NCBI GenBank assembly: GCA_947629175.1
Contig: CANRCT010000002.1
Location: forward strand, 62,001 to 126,000
Direction: 5' to 3'
Length of the DNA: 64,000 bases
Source: an uncultured Muribaculaceae bacterium
Lineage (GTDB): Bacteria > Bacteroidota > Bacteroidia > Bacteroidales > Muribaculaceae
The notes under the pieces were generated by a model, which saw only the letters and a list, made by a program, of their open reading frames with translations, ran no database searches and had not been told where the DNA came from. The translations under genes were made by a program, and so were the position numbers. Of this stretch, positions 1 to 8,301 are shown piece by piece (positions within the stretch are counted from its first letter, which is position 1; each line of letters opens with the position of its first letter).

Positions 1-267
1 ATGGGGAGAAGTATACAATCCGACCCGATAGCCCGCTTTCTGTAATATCGCAGCAAGGGTGTGAGCTACAGATCCTTTACCATTGGTACCGGCGACATGA
101 ACGGTAGAATAACTGTTTTGCGGATCCCCGAGCCGTCTGGCCAGTTCAATTGTAGTCTCCAATCCCGGATCAATAGCGACGGCGCCAACCTTATGGAAAG
201 CGGCATAGCCGTCGTTGAGCGTTTTTAGCGCTCTTTCATAGGCGAGATCAATATTATCGTCATGCAT
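1..267 (-). CDS. folC: Folylpolyglutamate synthase / dihydrofolate synthase, N-terminal part (cut by window edge)
   Basis: Only the first 89 residues lie in the window; the frame stays open to base 1. The bifunctional enzyme adds glutamate to dihydropteroate and tetrahydrofolate in the cytosol. The visible part carries the Mur-ligase-type P-loop GTNGKGS at residues 60-66, preceded by the VHVAG strand and followed by the helix that leads to a YTSPH motif, which is the usual FolC arrangement. The ATG at 267 gives a normal N-terminus; an ATG four bases further in is out of frame. The start lies 8 bases inside the end of the upstream ATP-grasp gene, so the two are translationally coupled and folC is the last visible gene of a five-gene minus-strand operon. 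Confidence 0.93.
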   Translation of the reverse strand, partial: MHDDNIDLAYERALKTLNDGYAAFHKVGAVAIDPGLETTIELARRLGDPQNSYSTVHVAGTNGKGSVAHTLAAILQKAGYRVGLYTSPH

Positions 268-1126
268 ATTTGTCAGTAATATACTCAAAAAGATTGCGTA
301 AGATCGAGGAATTGCGGTCAAGCGACGACAGCGTGCGGAATCCCGCGTTGCCATTCACTTCACACACCGTGAATCCCCCTTCAGGAGTAAAAAGAAGATC
401 TATTCCGGCAAATTCGAGACCGAGCGAGCGGGCAGCCTTCACCGCAAGATCAGCCGCTTCGACGGATAATGCATACGGATCTGCGCTCCCACCTTGCGAA
501 TAGTTGGAAAGAAACGACGAATCCGAATGGCGCAGCACGCAGCCTACAGCCCGCTCCCCTACTGTCCATACCCGCAGATCGCGTCCGCAGCTTGAGGCTA
601 CATAACGCTGCAACATGGCTTTCGGCCCGAGAATGCCGACAGCTGAGTCATATTCTCCTTTGTTACTTACAAGAAAAACGTTGACGCCACGCGAACCATC
701 ATTCTGCTTGACGATGAACTCATATGCCCCCATTGCCTCACATGCGTCCTCATATGAAAGCGGCGCCATAGGCATTACGGTGAAAGGCGTGGGCAGCCCG
801 GCAGCCGTTAGTGCCTGATGGGTAAGAATCTTGTCAAGACTTAGCTCCATAGCCGCCCAGTGGTTTATCACGGGCACTCCACAGCTCTCGAAGTGAGATG
901 AAATCTCACGGCTATATCCCCGCATGACAGCAAATGCCTGATCGGGGAGCGGGATTCCGTCAACAAATGCCGAGGCATTGCCCGCATCATAGCGAAGCAT
1001 CAGATCTTCAAAAAAGGCCACGGAGAGATTTATGCCGCAGCGCGCGGCCTCCTGACGCCACCAGTCGAAAGCGGTAGGGCCGGAAGCAAGCGTGGATTCC
1101 GGAAACAATACAAGTCCGTCGGTCAT
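260..1126 (-). CDS. RimK-like ATP-grasp ligase
   Basis: 288 residues. The C-terminal two thirds (about 95-285) is an ATP-grasp domain of the RimK/glutamate-ligase type: K140 for the adenine/phosphate contact, the glycine-rich loop GSRGVNV at 144-150, GRDLRVW at 181-187, GIDLLF at 241-246 and the metal-binding EVNGNAGF at 256-263 (E256 and N258 are the likely Mg ligands). Family members join an amino acid or peptide to a carboxylate through an acyl phosphate. The substrate cannot be read from the sequence. It overlaps the FGase-like gene upstream by 4 bases (ATGA) and folC downstream by 8 bases, so a linked role with the former is likely. All key residues look intact, hence an active enzyme is expected. 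Confidence 0.85.
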   Translation of the reverse strand: MTDGLVLFPESTLASGPTAFDWWRQEAARCGINLSVAFFEDLMLRYDAGNASAFVDGIPLPDQAFAVMRGYSREISSHFESCGVPVINHWAAMELSLDKILTHQALTAAGLPTPFTVMPMAPLSYEDACEAMGAYEFIVKQNDGSRGVNVFLVSNKGEYDSAVGILGPKAMLQRYVASSCGRDLRVWTVGERAVGCVLRHSDSSFLSNYSQGGSADPYALSVEAADLAVKAARSLGLEFAGIDLLFTPEGGFTVCEVNGNAGFRTLSSLDRNSSILRNLFEYITDKYA

Positions 1127-3021
1127 ATTCTTTCCCTTTCTTTTATCAGGATTGAGTAAAGCACTACCGGTATAAGCGCCACGAAAGTCAAGAGCTTAAG
1201 AAGAGAGTCGAACTCCGATATTGAGAAAATCGCTATGAACAGACCTATAACAGCCAACAGCTGTTCGGTGATGTTTTTCCTGACAAGATATGCCAGATCG
1301 CGCTGTATCTCTACGCATTCATTAATATCCCTTATACAGAGACGGAAGCGGAATGTAGCCGGCACACAGACTATCATCTGGATATCATCCTCGCTGTCAA
1401 GGTTGTTAAACCTGACGACTTTGGAATACTCCTCCATATGAAGCTCTCTTACCCGTATGAACTCGCTGCCCCCCAGACTCTTCATGAACACTTTGTCTCC
1501 GTCGTTAAGTCCGAGACGATTGATATTGTCACGCGTCATAAGCACGGCTTCCTGAAGCTCGTCATTGGGGGTACACCTGACCACTCTCAGCCTGATCGAC
1601 ACATTACCGATATATCGTTGCAGTATCGCAGGCTGTCGTTTGGTGTTTTCGTCCGTCTTTTTTATACCTCTGACCTTTACAAAACCGAATGCGAGCTGAT
1701 ATATACGCTTGAGTTCATTATGAGTTTTCTCATCTATTTTTCCAAGGCGGAGCTGGCCCTCAGCGTCAGCGGCATAATGGTCGACAAACTCATTGTAGCT
1801 CTCCTCATCGGCAGCTTTCTTAAGACGGCTGACTATCTGCGGAGTCAGTGAAGTTGGCAGTTCGAGGTTAAGCAGGCGCCGCTGAAGGTAGCTGAGCCAC
1901 ACTGCACCGCATCGCCCGTTGATATTGCTCGTATACAGTTTCGGCGGATAATAAGCCCTAACGCCGCTGACAGAATTATATACCTCAACTATGTCAAACC
2001 CTTTCAGTCCTTCATACACATCAGATGAGAACGCGACTGTCGAGTTGTCGATCGCCTCGATCCTGGGCTTATAGACCTTTACATGCCGGTAATCTGATTT
2101 CTTAAGCGCTATCACATTGCAGTCACACGTCAGATCATCATATACCCGTCGGCCCAGTCGCACAAACTCGCTGTGCGAAGACCCTTTGACCAGACACTGT
2201 TCGGAGCCGGAAACGCCTATCACCTCGATATTCTCATCTTCTTCCCAGTTACCGGCCAGTCCATCTGGCAATTCGATCCGGTTGTGAGGCAACACTATTT
2301 CTGCTATACCGCACTCGGCAGCGATAAACTCCGACGCTCTGTGACCTACTCGCCCCATTATGCCGATAAACTGCGCAAGACATGTGACAGTCTTTCGCAG
2401 TCTCGGCATATCCATAGTGTCTCTGCCGAGTTTGTTGATCTCAATCTGTATGGCCGGGATGCCTGTAGCGGCAAACATTGAGGAGGATATGGTGTTGGGA
2501 TTCGAAGCGGGGAAAACCGTATCAACAGTCAGCACGAAGTCAAAACGTCGCACTATCAGCCCGAACAGATCTATCGGAAAACTGTTGCCATTGAGATTCT
2601 TGCCGTGGGATGTGCCTAACTCGAAATCAAAACTGCGGAAAGGGGCTGCACCGTGCAGATCAATGATCATACTGATGTCGCGTGACCTGACGATATCGGC
2701 AAGCTTTTCCTTATATCTTCCGCCCTCATCATAATTAGGATCGCAATCAAAGTCACGGTTGAAAATGATATGACATCCTGTGATGCTGTGCAATACCAAG
2801 GCTATTGCAAAAGTGTTGATCTCAGATTCCTTGACGTTCCCGTTACGATAGTGCCTGACACAATGCGGCACTGAAACCATTATGCCGCTGTTCCCTTCAA
2901 TATACCCGGGTTCAGGCGACGGGATCTGACTTTTCAGTAAATCCTCCGCGCCATCTATCACTGTCGCCGGCAATCCCTGAATATCGTCAAACGTAATATT
3001 ATCCTGAAAAAACGGATTCAT
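1123..3021 (-). CDS. N-formylglutamate amidohydrolase-like protein with C-terminal membrane hairpin
   Basis: 632 residues, much longer than a normal FGase (about 270). Residues about 45-215 resemble the FGase/zinc-peptidase-like fold: SVPH (H53), KESE (E64/E66), a DLHG motif (121-124), TSHG (137-140) and IQIEIN (191-196), all plausible metal or substrate ligands. Residues about 240-360 and 470-560 look like beta-rich modules; the second contains NRLGLNDGDKVF (501-512), reminiscent of double-psi or AbrB-like barrels. Two hydrophobic helices (about 585-602 and 606-625) end the chain, so it is probably anchored in the inner membrane with the bulk in the cytosol; no signal peptide is seen. Gap of 12 bases to the ChrA gene upstream, 4-base overlap with the ATP-grasp gene downstream. 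Function unknown; hydrolase or amide-bond-related activity is inference. Confidence 0.7.
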   Translation of the reverse strand: MNPFFQDNITFDDIQGLPATVIDGAEDLLKSQIPSPEPGYIEGNSGIMVSVPHCVRHYRNGNVKESEINTFAIALVLHSITGCHIIFNRDFDCDPNYDEGGRYKEKLADIVRSRDISMIIDLHGAAPFRSFDFELGTSHGKNLNGNSFPIDLFGLIVRRFDFVLTVDTVFPASNPNTISSSMFAATGIPAIQIEINKLGRDTMDMPRLRKTVTCLAQFIGIMGRVGHRASEFIAAECGIAEIVLPHNRIELPDGLAGNWEEDENIEVIGVSGSEQCLVKGSSHSEFVRLGRRVYDDLTCDCNVIALKKSDYRHVKVYKPRIEAIDNSTVAFSSDVYEGLKGFDIVEVYNSVSGVRAYYPPKLYTSNINGRCGAVWLSYLQRRLLNLELPTSLTPQIVSRLKKAADEESYNEFVDHYAADAEGQLRLGKIDEKTHNELKRIYQLAFGFVKVRGIKKTDENTKRQPAILQRYIGNVSIRLRVVRCTPNDELQEAVLMTRDNINRLGLNDGDKVFMKSLGGSEFIRVRELHMEEYSKVVRFNNLDSEDDIQMIVCVPATFRFRLCIRDINECVEIQRDLAYLVRKNITEQLLAVIGLFIAIFSISEFDSLLKLLTFVALIPVVLYSILIKERERI

Positions 3022-3033
3022 GGCTGCAGAGAA

Positions 3034-3603
3034 TCAGAATATAATGTATCCGGTGATTCCCGCGAGACAGATCACGAGAATCGGATGCCACTTCACGAAA
3101 TAAACCAATATGAATGCTGCCAGACATATCGCTATGCTCTTTAACACATCAGCCGATTCAGAGCCGAAATTAGCCGGATTCATCAGCAGTAGAGCCGCCG
3201 AAGCGATCAATCCCACCACTACAGGCCGCAGCCCGGCAAAAATGCCTTTTATCACCGCGCTCTCCTTATGTCGCTGAATGAAATGCGAAGCATAGAGAGT
3301 AAGGATAAACGACGGCACTACTACCACGAGCGTACATGTCAGCGACCCGAGCAATCCCCAGAGCGGGCCGGCAAAAGCAGGATCCGACACCCCGGGAGCT
3401 ACATATCCGATATATGTGGCCGAATTGATACCGATCGGCCCCGGTGTCATCTGCGATATGGCCACTATATCGGTGAACATCTGTGATGAGATCCAGCCCG
3501 GTCCTACTATCGCTCTTTCTATAAAAGCAAGCATGGCATATCCACCCCCGAATCCGAATAGCCCTATCTTGAGGTAGGCCCAGATGAGTTTGAGATATAT
3601 CAT
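3034..3603 (-). CDS. Chromate transporter (CHR) family, half-size protein
   Basis: 189 residues, one CHR domain: N-terminal FGFGGGYAM motif (17-25) and an MTPGPIGIN motif (about 53-61), with about five or six hydrophobic segments. Short-chain CHR proteins occur as adjacent pairs that together replace one full-length ChrA; the partner is the overlapping gene at 3600-4205. Full-length relatives export chromate by exchange with sulfate, but the physiological substrate in anaerobic gut bacteria is not established and may be another anion. The 4-base ATGA overlap with the upstream half indicates coupled translation and a defined stoichiometry. Downstream gene starts 12 bases later. Confidence 0.85.
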   Translation of the reverse strand: MIYLKLIWAYLKIGLFGFGGGYAMLAFIERAIVGPGWISSQMFTDIVAISQMTPGPIGINSATYIGYVAPGVSDPAFAGPLWGLLGSLTCTLVVVVPSFILTLYASHFIQRHKESAVIKGIFAGLRPVVVGLIASAALLLMNPANFGSESADVLKSIAICLAAFILVYFVKWHPILVICLAGITGYIIF

Positions 3604-4205
3604 AGATCACCTCCTTTCATTCTGCGGGCGCCGGAGTGGAGCCGCTTCATCGAAAGACGCATGTGCAGATATCCTCCCACACCTCCGAGTACAATAAAAA
3701 TGATAGGATTGGAGATCACCGGCAATTTCGACCAGATCAGAAGCGCTACCGCCACAGGAATGGCGATTGTGCGCCAGCTGATCCTGGCTGCCCGCGCAGT
3801 AGTGATCACAGGAGCCACAATCAGTGCTACCACAGCTGGACGTATACCCGCAAATATGCTGCTCAGCACCGGATTATTTTTTATCAGATCCGGCGTAAGA
3901 AATATGGCGATACAGAGTATTATGACAAACGACGGCAGGATCGTGCCGAGCGCTGCCGATATTGCCCCTCTGGTTCCTCTCAGCCTGTCGCCAACGGCAA
4001 CAGATATATTGACCGCAAGTATACCGGGCAACGACTGCGCCACAGCGAGCTGATCAAGAAACTCGTCTTTGGCAAGCCAGCCGTGTTTATCGACTACCTC
4101 ACGTTCAATTATTGAAATCATGGCCCATCCACCGCCGAACGTGAAAGCTCCGATCTTCATGAACGTCAGGAAAAGGCTGAATAATATATTGCTGTTCTTC
4201 TCCAT
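3600..4205 (-). CDS. Chromate transporter (CHR) family, half-size protein (first gene of operon)
   Basis: 201 residues from the chosen start. It has the CHR signature FTFGGGWAM (about 18-26) and a degenerate second motif, SLPGILAVN, where the partner has TPGPIGIN; it also ends in a basic tail. An ATG 60 bases further upstream is in frame, but a TAATTTTG promoter box (4214-4221) sits inside that extension, so the ATG at 4205 is preferred. This leaves a very short leader. With its 4-base-overlapping partner it should form a heterodimeric antiparallel-type anion transporter. It heads the operon that continues to the FGase-like protein, the ATP-grasp ligase and folC. Confidence 0.83.
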   Translation of the reverse strand: MEKNSNILFSLFLTFMKIGAFTFGGGWAMISIIEREVVDKHGWLAKDEFLDQLAVAQSLPGILAVNISVAVGDRLRGTRGAISAALGTILPSFVIILCIAIFLTPDLIKNNPVLSSIFAGIRPAVVALIVAPVITTARAARISWRTIAIPVAVALLIWSKLPVISNPIIFIVLGGVGGYLHMRLSMKRLHSGARRMKGGDL

Positions 4206-4213
4206 AGCGGTCG

Positions 4214-4246
4214 CAAAATTACTCAAAAATAGCCATATGACCCAAC
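4214..4246 (-). promoter_or_regulatory. Promoter of the chrA/FGase-like/ATP-grasp/folC operon
   Basis: On the minus strand a TAATTTTG box (4214-4221) is preceded, 21 bases upstream, by GTTG (4243-4246). This fits the Bacteroidetes primary-sigma promoter (TTTG-like, 19-21 bases, TAnnTTTG). It supports the start at 4205. Confidence 0.6.
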
Positions 4247-4342
4247 GATTTTTCATCATTGACAAATTGCAGGAACAATGAGGAGATTATTTTAGTCACG
4301 GCGCATCAGGCCGCTTCAGCGAAACAGGCCGGACAAGGGGGC

Positions 4343-4374
4343 TTTGCATATCTTATATTAAAATGTTAACTTTG
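4343..4374 (+). promoter_or_regulatory. Bacteroidetes-type promoter for the META-domain lipoprotein gene
   Basis: TTTG (4343-4346), 20 bases, then TAACTTTG (4367-4374): an essentially perfect match to the phylum's -33/-7 consensus. Transcription should start near 4381, leaving a leader of about 75-100 bases. Confidence 0.75.
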
Positions 4375-4477
4375 TAAACGCAAGCACTGAACCTTCTCCT
4401 TCCGTTTGTCATTATTAATACAGAGTTTATTCAACACATTTAATTTCACGCTCATGAAATACGATGGACATACATGC

Positions 4478-5347
4478 ATGAAGACAATCATGGCGTTAGC
4501 AGCCATATGCCTCATATTCCAGGGATGCTCGATGCTCCGGAAAACGGAGAATCCCTCTGCAGTGATCAATAAGCAGACCAATACGGTGGAAACCCAGTCG
4601 CCCCAACAGACCGTAGGAGCTATCGACCGTGTGCTTTACGGCGAATGGACAGTAGCCAATGTAGGAGGTGTTGCCGTCACGGGTGAAGATCGTCCGTATG
4701 TGATCTTCGACACTACGGCCGTAAATCCTTTCGAAATGAAACTTTATGCCAATAACGGATGCAACATACTCAACGGACGGATCTCTGTAACTCCCGGCGG
4801 AAAGATCGGTCGGGTATCCGATTTCCTCTCCACGATGAAATATTGCGCCTATGCGAAATACGAGCTCGGAATGACGATGGCACTCAACTCCATGTCACAT
4901 TTCAAGATAGAGAAGATCGGCAATGACTACTTGCTTTATCTTAAGAACTCTTCGGATTCGACTACTATGGTGATGCGCAAAAGCGACATTTCATTTCTCA
5001 ATGGAGCATGGCGCGTCAGCGAGCTCGACGGACAGACCATCCCTGCCGACGCAGAAATGCAGATGGTAATTGATCTGCCTGAACTGAAGGTACACGGCAA
5101 CACCGGATGCAATATACTGAACGGCGCGATTTTCATTGACCCGGACAAACAGAATTCGATTCAATTCTCAAATCTCGCCACCACCCGTATGGCTTGTCCG
5201 GATATGGAACGCGAACAGAAATTCCTCGTCGCTCTCGAACAGGTAGAGACAGCCATCCCGGGCAACGACAGCAACACGGCTTTGCTGAAAGACGAGCAGG
5301 GTCAGGTGATGATGCAGCTTGTAAGGCTTAACCTTTCAAAGCCATAA
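4478..5347 (+). CDS. Lipoprotein with two META/HslJ domains
   Basis: 289 residues from the ATG at 4478. The N-terminus is a short lipoprotein signal (KTIMALAAICLIFQGC) with Cys16 as the lipidated residue; in-frame ATGs at 4406 and 4454 would place a long tail before the signal, though 4454 is possible. Two META domains follow. Each has the NGCNILNG or NTGCNILNG core; the second also has the TRMAC motif typical of HslJ, the first a MKYCAY variant. HslJ-type domains are linked to novobiocin tolerance in E. coli, but the molecular role is unknown. The conserved cysteines of each domain may form disulfides in the periplasm. The gene is monocistronic or co-transcribed with rsmG 27 bases downstream. 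Confidence 0.85.
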   Translation: MKTIMALAAICLIFQGCSMLRKTENPSAVINKQTNTVETQSPQQTVGAIDRVLYGEWTVANVGGVAVTGEDRPYVIFDTTAVNPFEMKLYANNGCNILNGRISVTPGGKIGRVSDFLSTMKYCAYAKYELGMTMALNSMSHFKIEKIGNDYLLYLKNSSDSTTMVMRKSDISFLNGAWRVSELDGQTIPADAEMQMVIDLPELKVHGNTGCNILNGAIFIDPDKQNSIQFSNLATTRMACPDMEREQKFLVALEQVETAIPGNDSNTALLKDEQGQVMMQLVRLNLSKP

Positions 5348-5374
5348 TGTCACCGAAATTCAACAACATATGAT

Positions 5375-5995
5375 ATGGAGGAAATACTTAAATATTTCCC
5401 TGGTCTGACAGACACCCAGCGCGAGCGGTTCGCTGCGCTGGGCGATCTGTATTCCGACTGGAACTCGAAGATAAATGTCATCTCGCGTAAGGACATCGAC
5501 AATCTTTACACTCACCACGTGCTGCATTCGCTCGCAATAGCCAAGTTTTTGACTCCTGCAGAAGGCTCACGGATGCTCGACATGGGCACTGGCGGAGGTT
5601 TTCCGGGCATACCGCTGGCGATAATGTGGCCTGACTGCAAGTTTCATCTCATAGACCGTATCGGCAAGAAACTGAAAGTGGCTGAAGCTGTCGCCGACTC
5701 GATAGGTCTGGACAACGTGACTTTCCAGCACGGAGATATAGGGGAGTGCCGCGACAAATTCGATTTCGTGGTGAGCAGAGCCGTGATGACTCTTGACCAT
5801 CTGGTGCCTCTCGTGACAAAAAACATCGGGCATGCCGACCGGTCAAAACTCCCCGACGGACTGATATGCCTGAAAGGAGGTGACCTTCAGGCAGAAATAG
5901 GCAATACGCGTAGGCCGGTACTTGAGATACCGGTTTCCGACTGGTTTGACGAAGAGTATTTCTCGACAAAAAAACTTCTTTACGTACGACTATGA
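5375..5995 (+). CDS. rsmG: 16S rRNA (guanine527-N7)-methyltransferase RsmG
   Basis: 206 residues, normal length. The SAM-binding loop LDMGTGGGFPGIPLA lies at about 68-82, with the acidic strand ending FHLID and the VSRAV motif that is characteristic of RsmG. It methylates N7 of G527 in 16S rRNA, near the streptomycin-binding region of the small subunit. The stop overlaps the start of the next gene (ATGA), so the metallo-hydrolase is translated in coupling with it. Confidence 0.95.
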   Translation: MEEILKYFPGLTDTQRERFAALGDLYSDWNSKINVISRKDIDNLYTHHVLHSLAIAKFLTPAEGSRMLDMGTGGGFPGIPLAIMWPDCKFHLIDRIGKKLKVAEAVADSIGLDNVTFQHGDIGECRDKFDFVVSRAVMTLDHLVPLVTKNIGHADRSKLPDGLICLKGGDLQAEIGNTRRPVLEIPVSDWFDEEYFSTKKLLYVRL

Positions 5996-6633
5996 AAATC
6001 CACAATTTTGAATTCAATCTGTTTGGTGTAAACACCTATCTCGTATGGGACGAAGCGACTCTGCAGACGGCTGTGATAGACCCCGGTATGTCGAATCCCG
6101 ACGAATGCGAGGAACTTGCGCAATATATCGTTGACAACCACCTGCAGGTAACCAAGCTGATCGACACACATCTGCATATCGACCACACGATGGGCAATGA
6201 ATATGTCGAAGAGCGTTACGACGTAGGACTCACCGCCCACCCGGCCGACGCTCCTCTCGGAGAGATGCGCGGGGCACAGGCACGGGCGTTTCATCTTCAG
6301 GGAGCGCCGACCACTCCGGTGCATATCGACGTCGCTGTGAAAGGGGGCGACCGACTGTATCTCGGAGAGCAATGGCTTGAGGTGCTCGAAGTGCCGGGCC
6401 ACTCGCCCGGATCAATCGCACTGTATTCTCCATCGGGAGGATTTGTGATAACCGGCGACGCACTTTTCAACGGCAGCGTAGGACGCACCGATCTGGCAGG
6501 AGGCGACCACGGCACTCTCATACGCTCCATCCGCACCAGACTGCTGACGCTGCCACCTGCAACGGTTGTGTTCCCCGGCCATGGGCCCTCAACGACTATA
6601 GCCCGCGAAATGCAATCTAATCCTTATCTGTAG
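5992..6633 (+). CDS. Metallo-beta-lactamase-fold hydrolase (glyoxalase II-like)
   Basis: 213 residues. All zinc ligands of the glyoxalase II branch are visible: H60, H62, D64 and H65 in THLHIDH, H137 in VPGHSPGS, D156 in ITGDALF and H197 in FPGHGPST. No signal peptide, so cytosolic. Members hydrolyse thioesters such as S-lactoylglutathione or other activated esters; this small version lacks the C-terminal substrate-binding helical domain of true GloB, so the substrate is open. It overlaps rsmG by 4 bases and is followed by a strong terminator. Confidence 0.88.
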   Translation: MKIHNFEFNLFGVNTYLVWDEATLQTAVIDPGMSNPDECEELAQYIVDNHLQVTKLIDTHLHIDHTMGNEYVEERYDVGLTAHPADAPLGEMRGAQARAFHLQGAPTTPVHIDVAVKGGDRLYLGEQWLEVLEVPGHSPGSIALYSPSGGFVITGDALFNGSVGRTDLAGGDHGTLIRSIRTRLLTLPPATVVFPGHGPSTTIAREMQSNPYL

Positions 6634-6660
6634 GAGATATTGACAGCAACAAATAAAAAC

Positions 6661-6702
6661 CGATGCCCCGGGAAATCCATTAGAGGAAATGCCGGGGCAT
6701 CG
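6661..6702. terminator. Bidirectional intrinsic terminator between convergent genes
   Basis: An 11-bp perfect stem, CGATGCCCCGG (6661-6671) with CCGGGGCATCG (6692-6702), and a 20-base loop. On the minus strand it is followed directly by a T run (GGTTTTTATTTG), and on the plus strand by a T-rich stretch. It lies between the hydrolase gene and the M23 peptidase gene, which converge on it. Confidence 0.85.
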
Positions 6703-6722
6703 TTATTATCTGATCTTCAGTG

Positions 6723-7529
6723 TCAGCGCTTTTTCGACTTTGAAGTGGTGCGACGCGCATATTTGCGTTTTGACTTGGCTTTCGGTTTATAGCTCTGCGA
6801 CTTATTGTGGACGGCCTTGTTGAATGAGAATACATCCTTATGAGTCACTTTTTTCTCGAAGTCTATGATAGCCGTCGGATTAATGGCGATGCCCATGAAA
6901 CGTGTCTCGAAGTGAAGATGCGGACCGGTGCTTCGGCCTGTATTGCCTCCGAGAGCGATCGGCTCACCGGCTTTTACCCTCTGGTCGGGCTTCACGAGAA
7001 AACGCGACAGATGGCCATAGACCGTCTCCATGCCGTTGTCATGACGTATCACTACGTAATAGCCGTAACCGCGACGCTCGAATTTGGTCAGTCGGATTTT
7101 GCCGTCGAATGCCGCGCGGACAGTATCTCCTACCGAGAGCTTAAGGTCTATGCCGCGATGGATACGGCCGAAACGCCGACGGTAGCCGTAGTTGGAAGTG
7201 ACATGGCCGGGAACGGGATGGAAGTATCCGCTCACGTCGATATCCTTTGTGTCGGGAATGATCGCGTTGGCGTAGGGGTTGACTCTGTCGCTTTCCCAGT
7301 ATTCTCCATAGACTTCCGCCTCGTCAGGGGCTTCCACCTTGGAGAGCTCGCTGATATATTTCAGAGTATTGATCACCTTGATATCAGCCGAAAGAGGCTT
7401 CTGCGATGCAAGGAGATCCTCGTGTTCCTTATTGTGATTGTCGGGCAGCTTGAACTGTGCCTGCGCTGGGGCTGCAGCCGACAGGACTGCCATGACTGCC
7501 GCAAATCCGATATGCTTTAACTGGATCAT
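6723..7529 (-). CDS. Secreted M23 (LytM-type) peptidoglycan endopeptidase
   Basis: 268 residues. Signal peptide of about 25 residues ending AQAQ. The M23 domain (about 100-222) has all catalytic zinc residues: H124 and D128 in HRGID, H173 in YGHLS, and H204/H206 in PHLHFE, so it should be active on peptide cross-links of the cell wall. The C-terminal 40 residues are strongly basic (Lys/Arg/Ser-rich), probably a wall- or anion-binding tail. It lies 45 bases downstream of ndk on the same strand without its own clear promoter, so co-transcription with ndk is likely. Ends at the bidirectional terminator. Confidence 0.92.
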   Translation of the reverse strand: MIQLKHIGFAAVMAVLSAAAPAQAQFKLPDNHNKEHEDLLASQKPLSADIKVINTLKYISELSKVEAPDEAEVYGEYWESDRVNPYANAIIPDTKDIDVSGYFHPVPGHVTSNYGYRRRFGRIHRGIDLKLSVGDTVRAAFDGKIRLTKFERRGYGYYVVIRHDNGMETVYGHLSRFLVKPDQRVKAGEPIALGGNTGRSTGPHLHFETRFMGIAINPTAIIDFEKKVTHKDVFSFNKAVHNKSQSYKPKAKSKRKYARRTTSKSKKR

Positions 7530-7574
7530 CAGGATAGGTGTATTACTTTTTCTCTGGTATATTTATCGTAGTCA

Positions 7575-8039
7575 TTATTTAACTTCCAACGGCGAGTAGG
7601 TAAACTCAAGTGATTTCGGCATCCAGTCGAAGATTTCCTCGGGTTTGAAGAAACGCTTGATCTCAGCCTCGGCATCTTCGGGAGAGGAGGAAGCATGAAT
7701 GATGTTTTCCTGATTGCTCATCGAGAAGTCACCGCGGATTGTGCCGGGAAGAGCCTCGCGACCGTTTGTAGCGCCGGTCATGAGACGAACCACATTAATG
7801 ACATCCTTGCCCGAAAGGCACATGACAATAACAGGCGATGCCATCATAGCCTTGAGCAGGAAGGGAAAGAAAGCCTTGTCCACGAGATGGCTGTAGTGCT
7901 CGCGAAGGATAGCCTCGTCGAGCTGCATCATTTTGAGACCTGAGATTATCAGCCCTTTCTGCTGAAAACGCGCCAGAATCTGTCCGACATAACCGCGCTC
8001 CATGGCGGAGGGCTTGAATATCACTAATGTTTTTTCCAT
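7575..8039 (-). CDS. ndk: Nucleoside diphosphate kinase
   Basis: 154 residues. Transfers the gamma-phosphate of ATP to NDPs through a phosphohistidine, here H115 in the NIIHASSS motif; the KPSAMERG start and RGDFS loop are also canonical. Cytosolic, balances NTP and dNTP pools. A good phylum-type promoter lies 41 bases upstream. The M23 peptidase follows on the same strand. Confidence 0.97.
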   Translation of the reverse strand: MEKTLVIFKPSAMERGYVGQILARFQQKGLIISGLKMMQLDEAILREHYSHLVDKAFFPFLLKAMMASPVIVMCLSGKDVINVVRLMTGATNGREALPGTIRGDFSMSNQENIIHASSSPEDAEAEIKRFFKPEEIFDWMPKSLEFTYSPLEVK

Positions 8040-8079
8040 GAGGTTTTAGATATTTTTAGCTTTCCCATTGAAAGTTGTT

Positions 8080-8111
8080 CAAAGATAGCAAGATTATTCA
8101 ATATTGCCAAA
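8080..8111 (-). promoter_or_regulatory. Promoter of ndk
   Basis: Minus-strand TTTG (8108-8111), 20 bases, TATCTTTG (8080-8087). This matches the Bacteroidetes consensus at both boxes and places the transcript start roughly 33 bases before the ndk ATG. The remaining AT-rich DNA up to the recG stop at 8302 shows nothing further recognisable. Confidence 0.75.
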
Positions 8112-8301
8112 CCATTATGGCTAATGGTGAACCATTTGCGACAAAAAAATGCACCCAAAACAGCACAAACCGCTAAACAACAACAGATTAAATACAATTG
8201 TAAAAATATACTAAAATATCATTACCATTGTAAATCGCCCGGTTTACATGGTTAACCATCCTTAAAATGTGTTGAATGACTTAATGTTATATGTTGCGCC
8301 G

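Noticed and set aside
4206-4265. N-terminal extension of the first CHR protein
   Set aside because: A good promoter box lies inside it, so it would not be transcribed.
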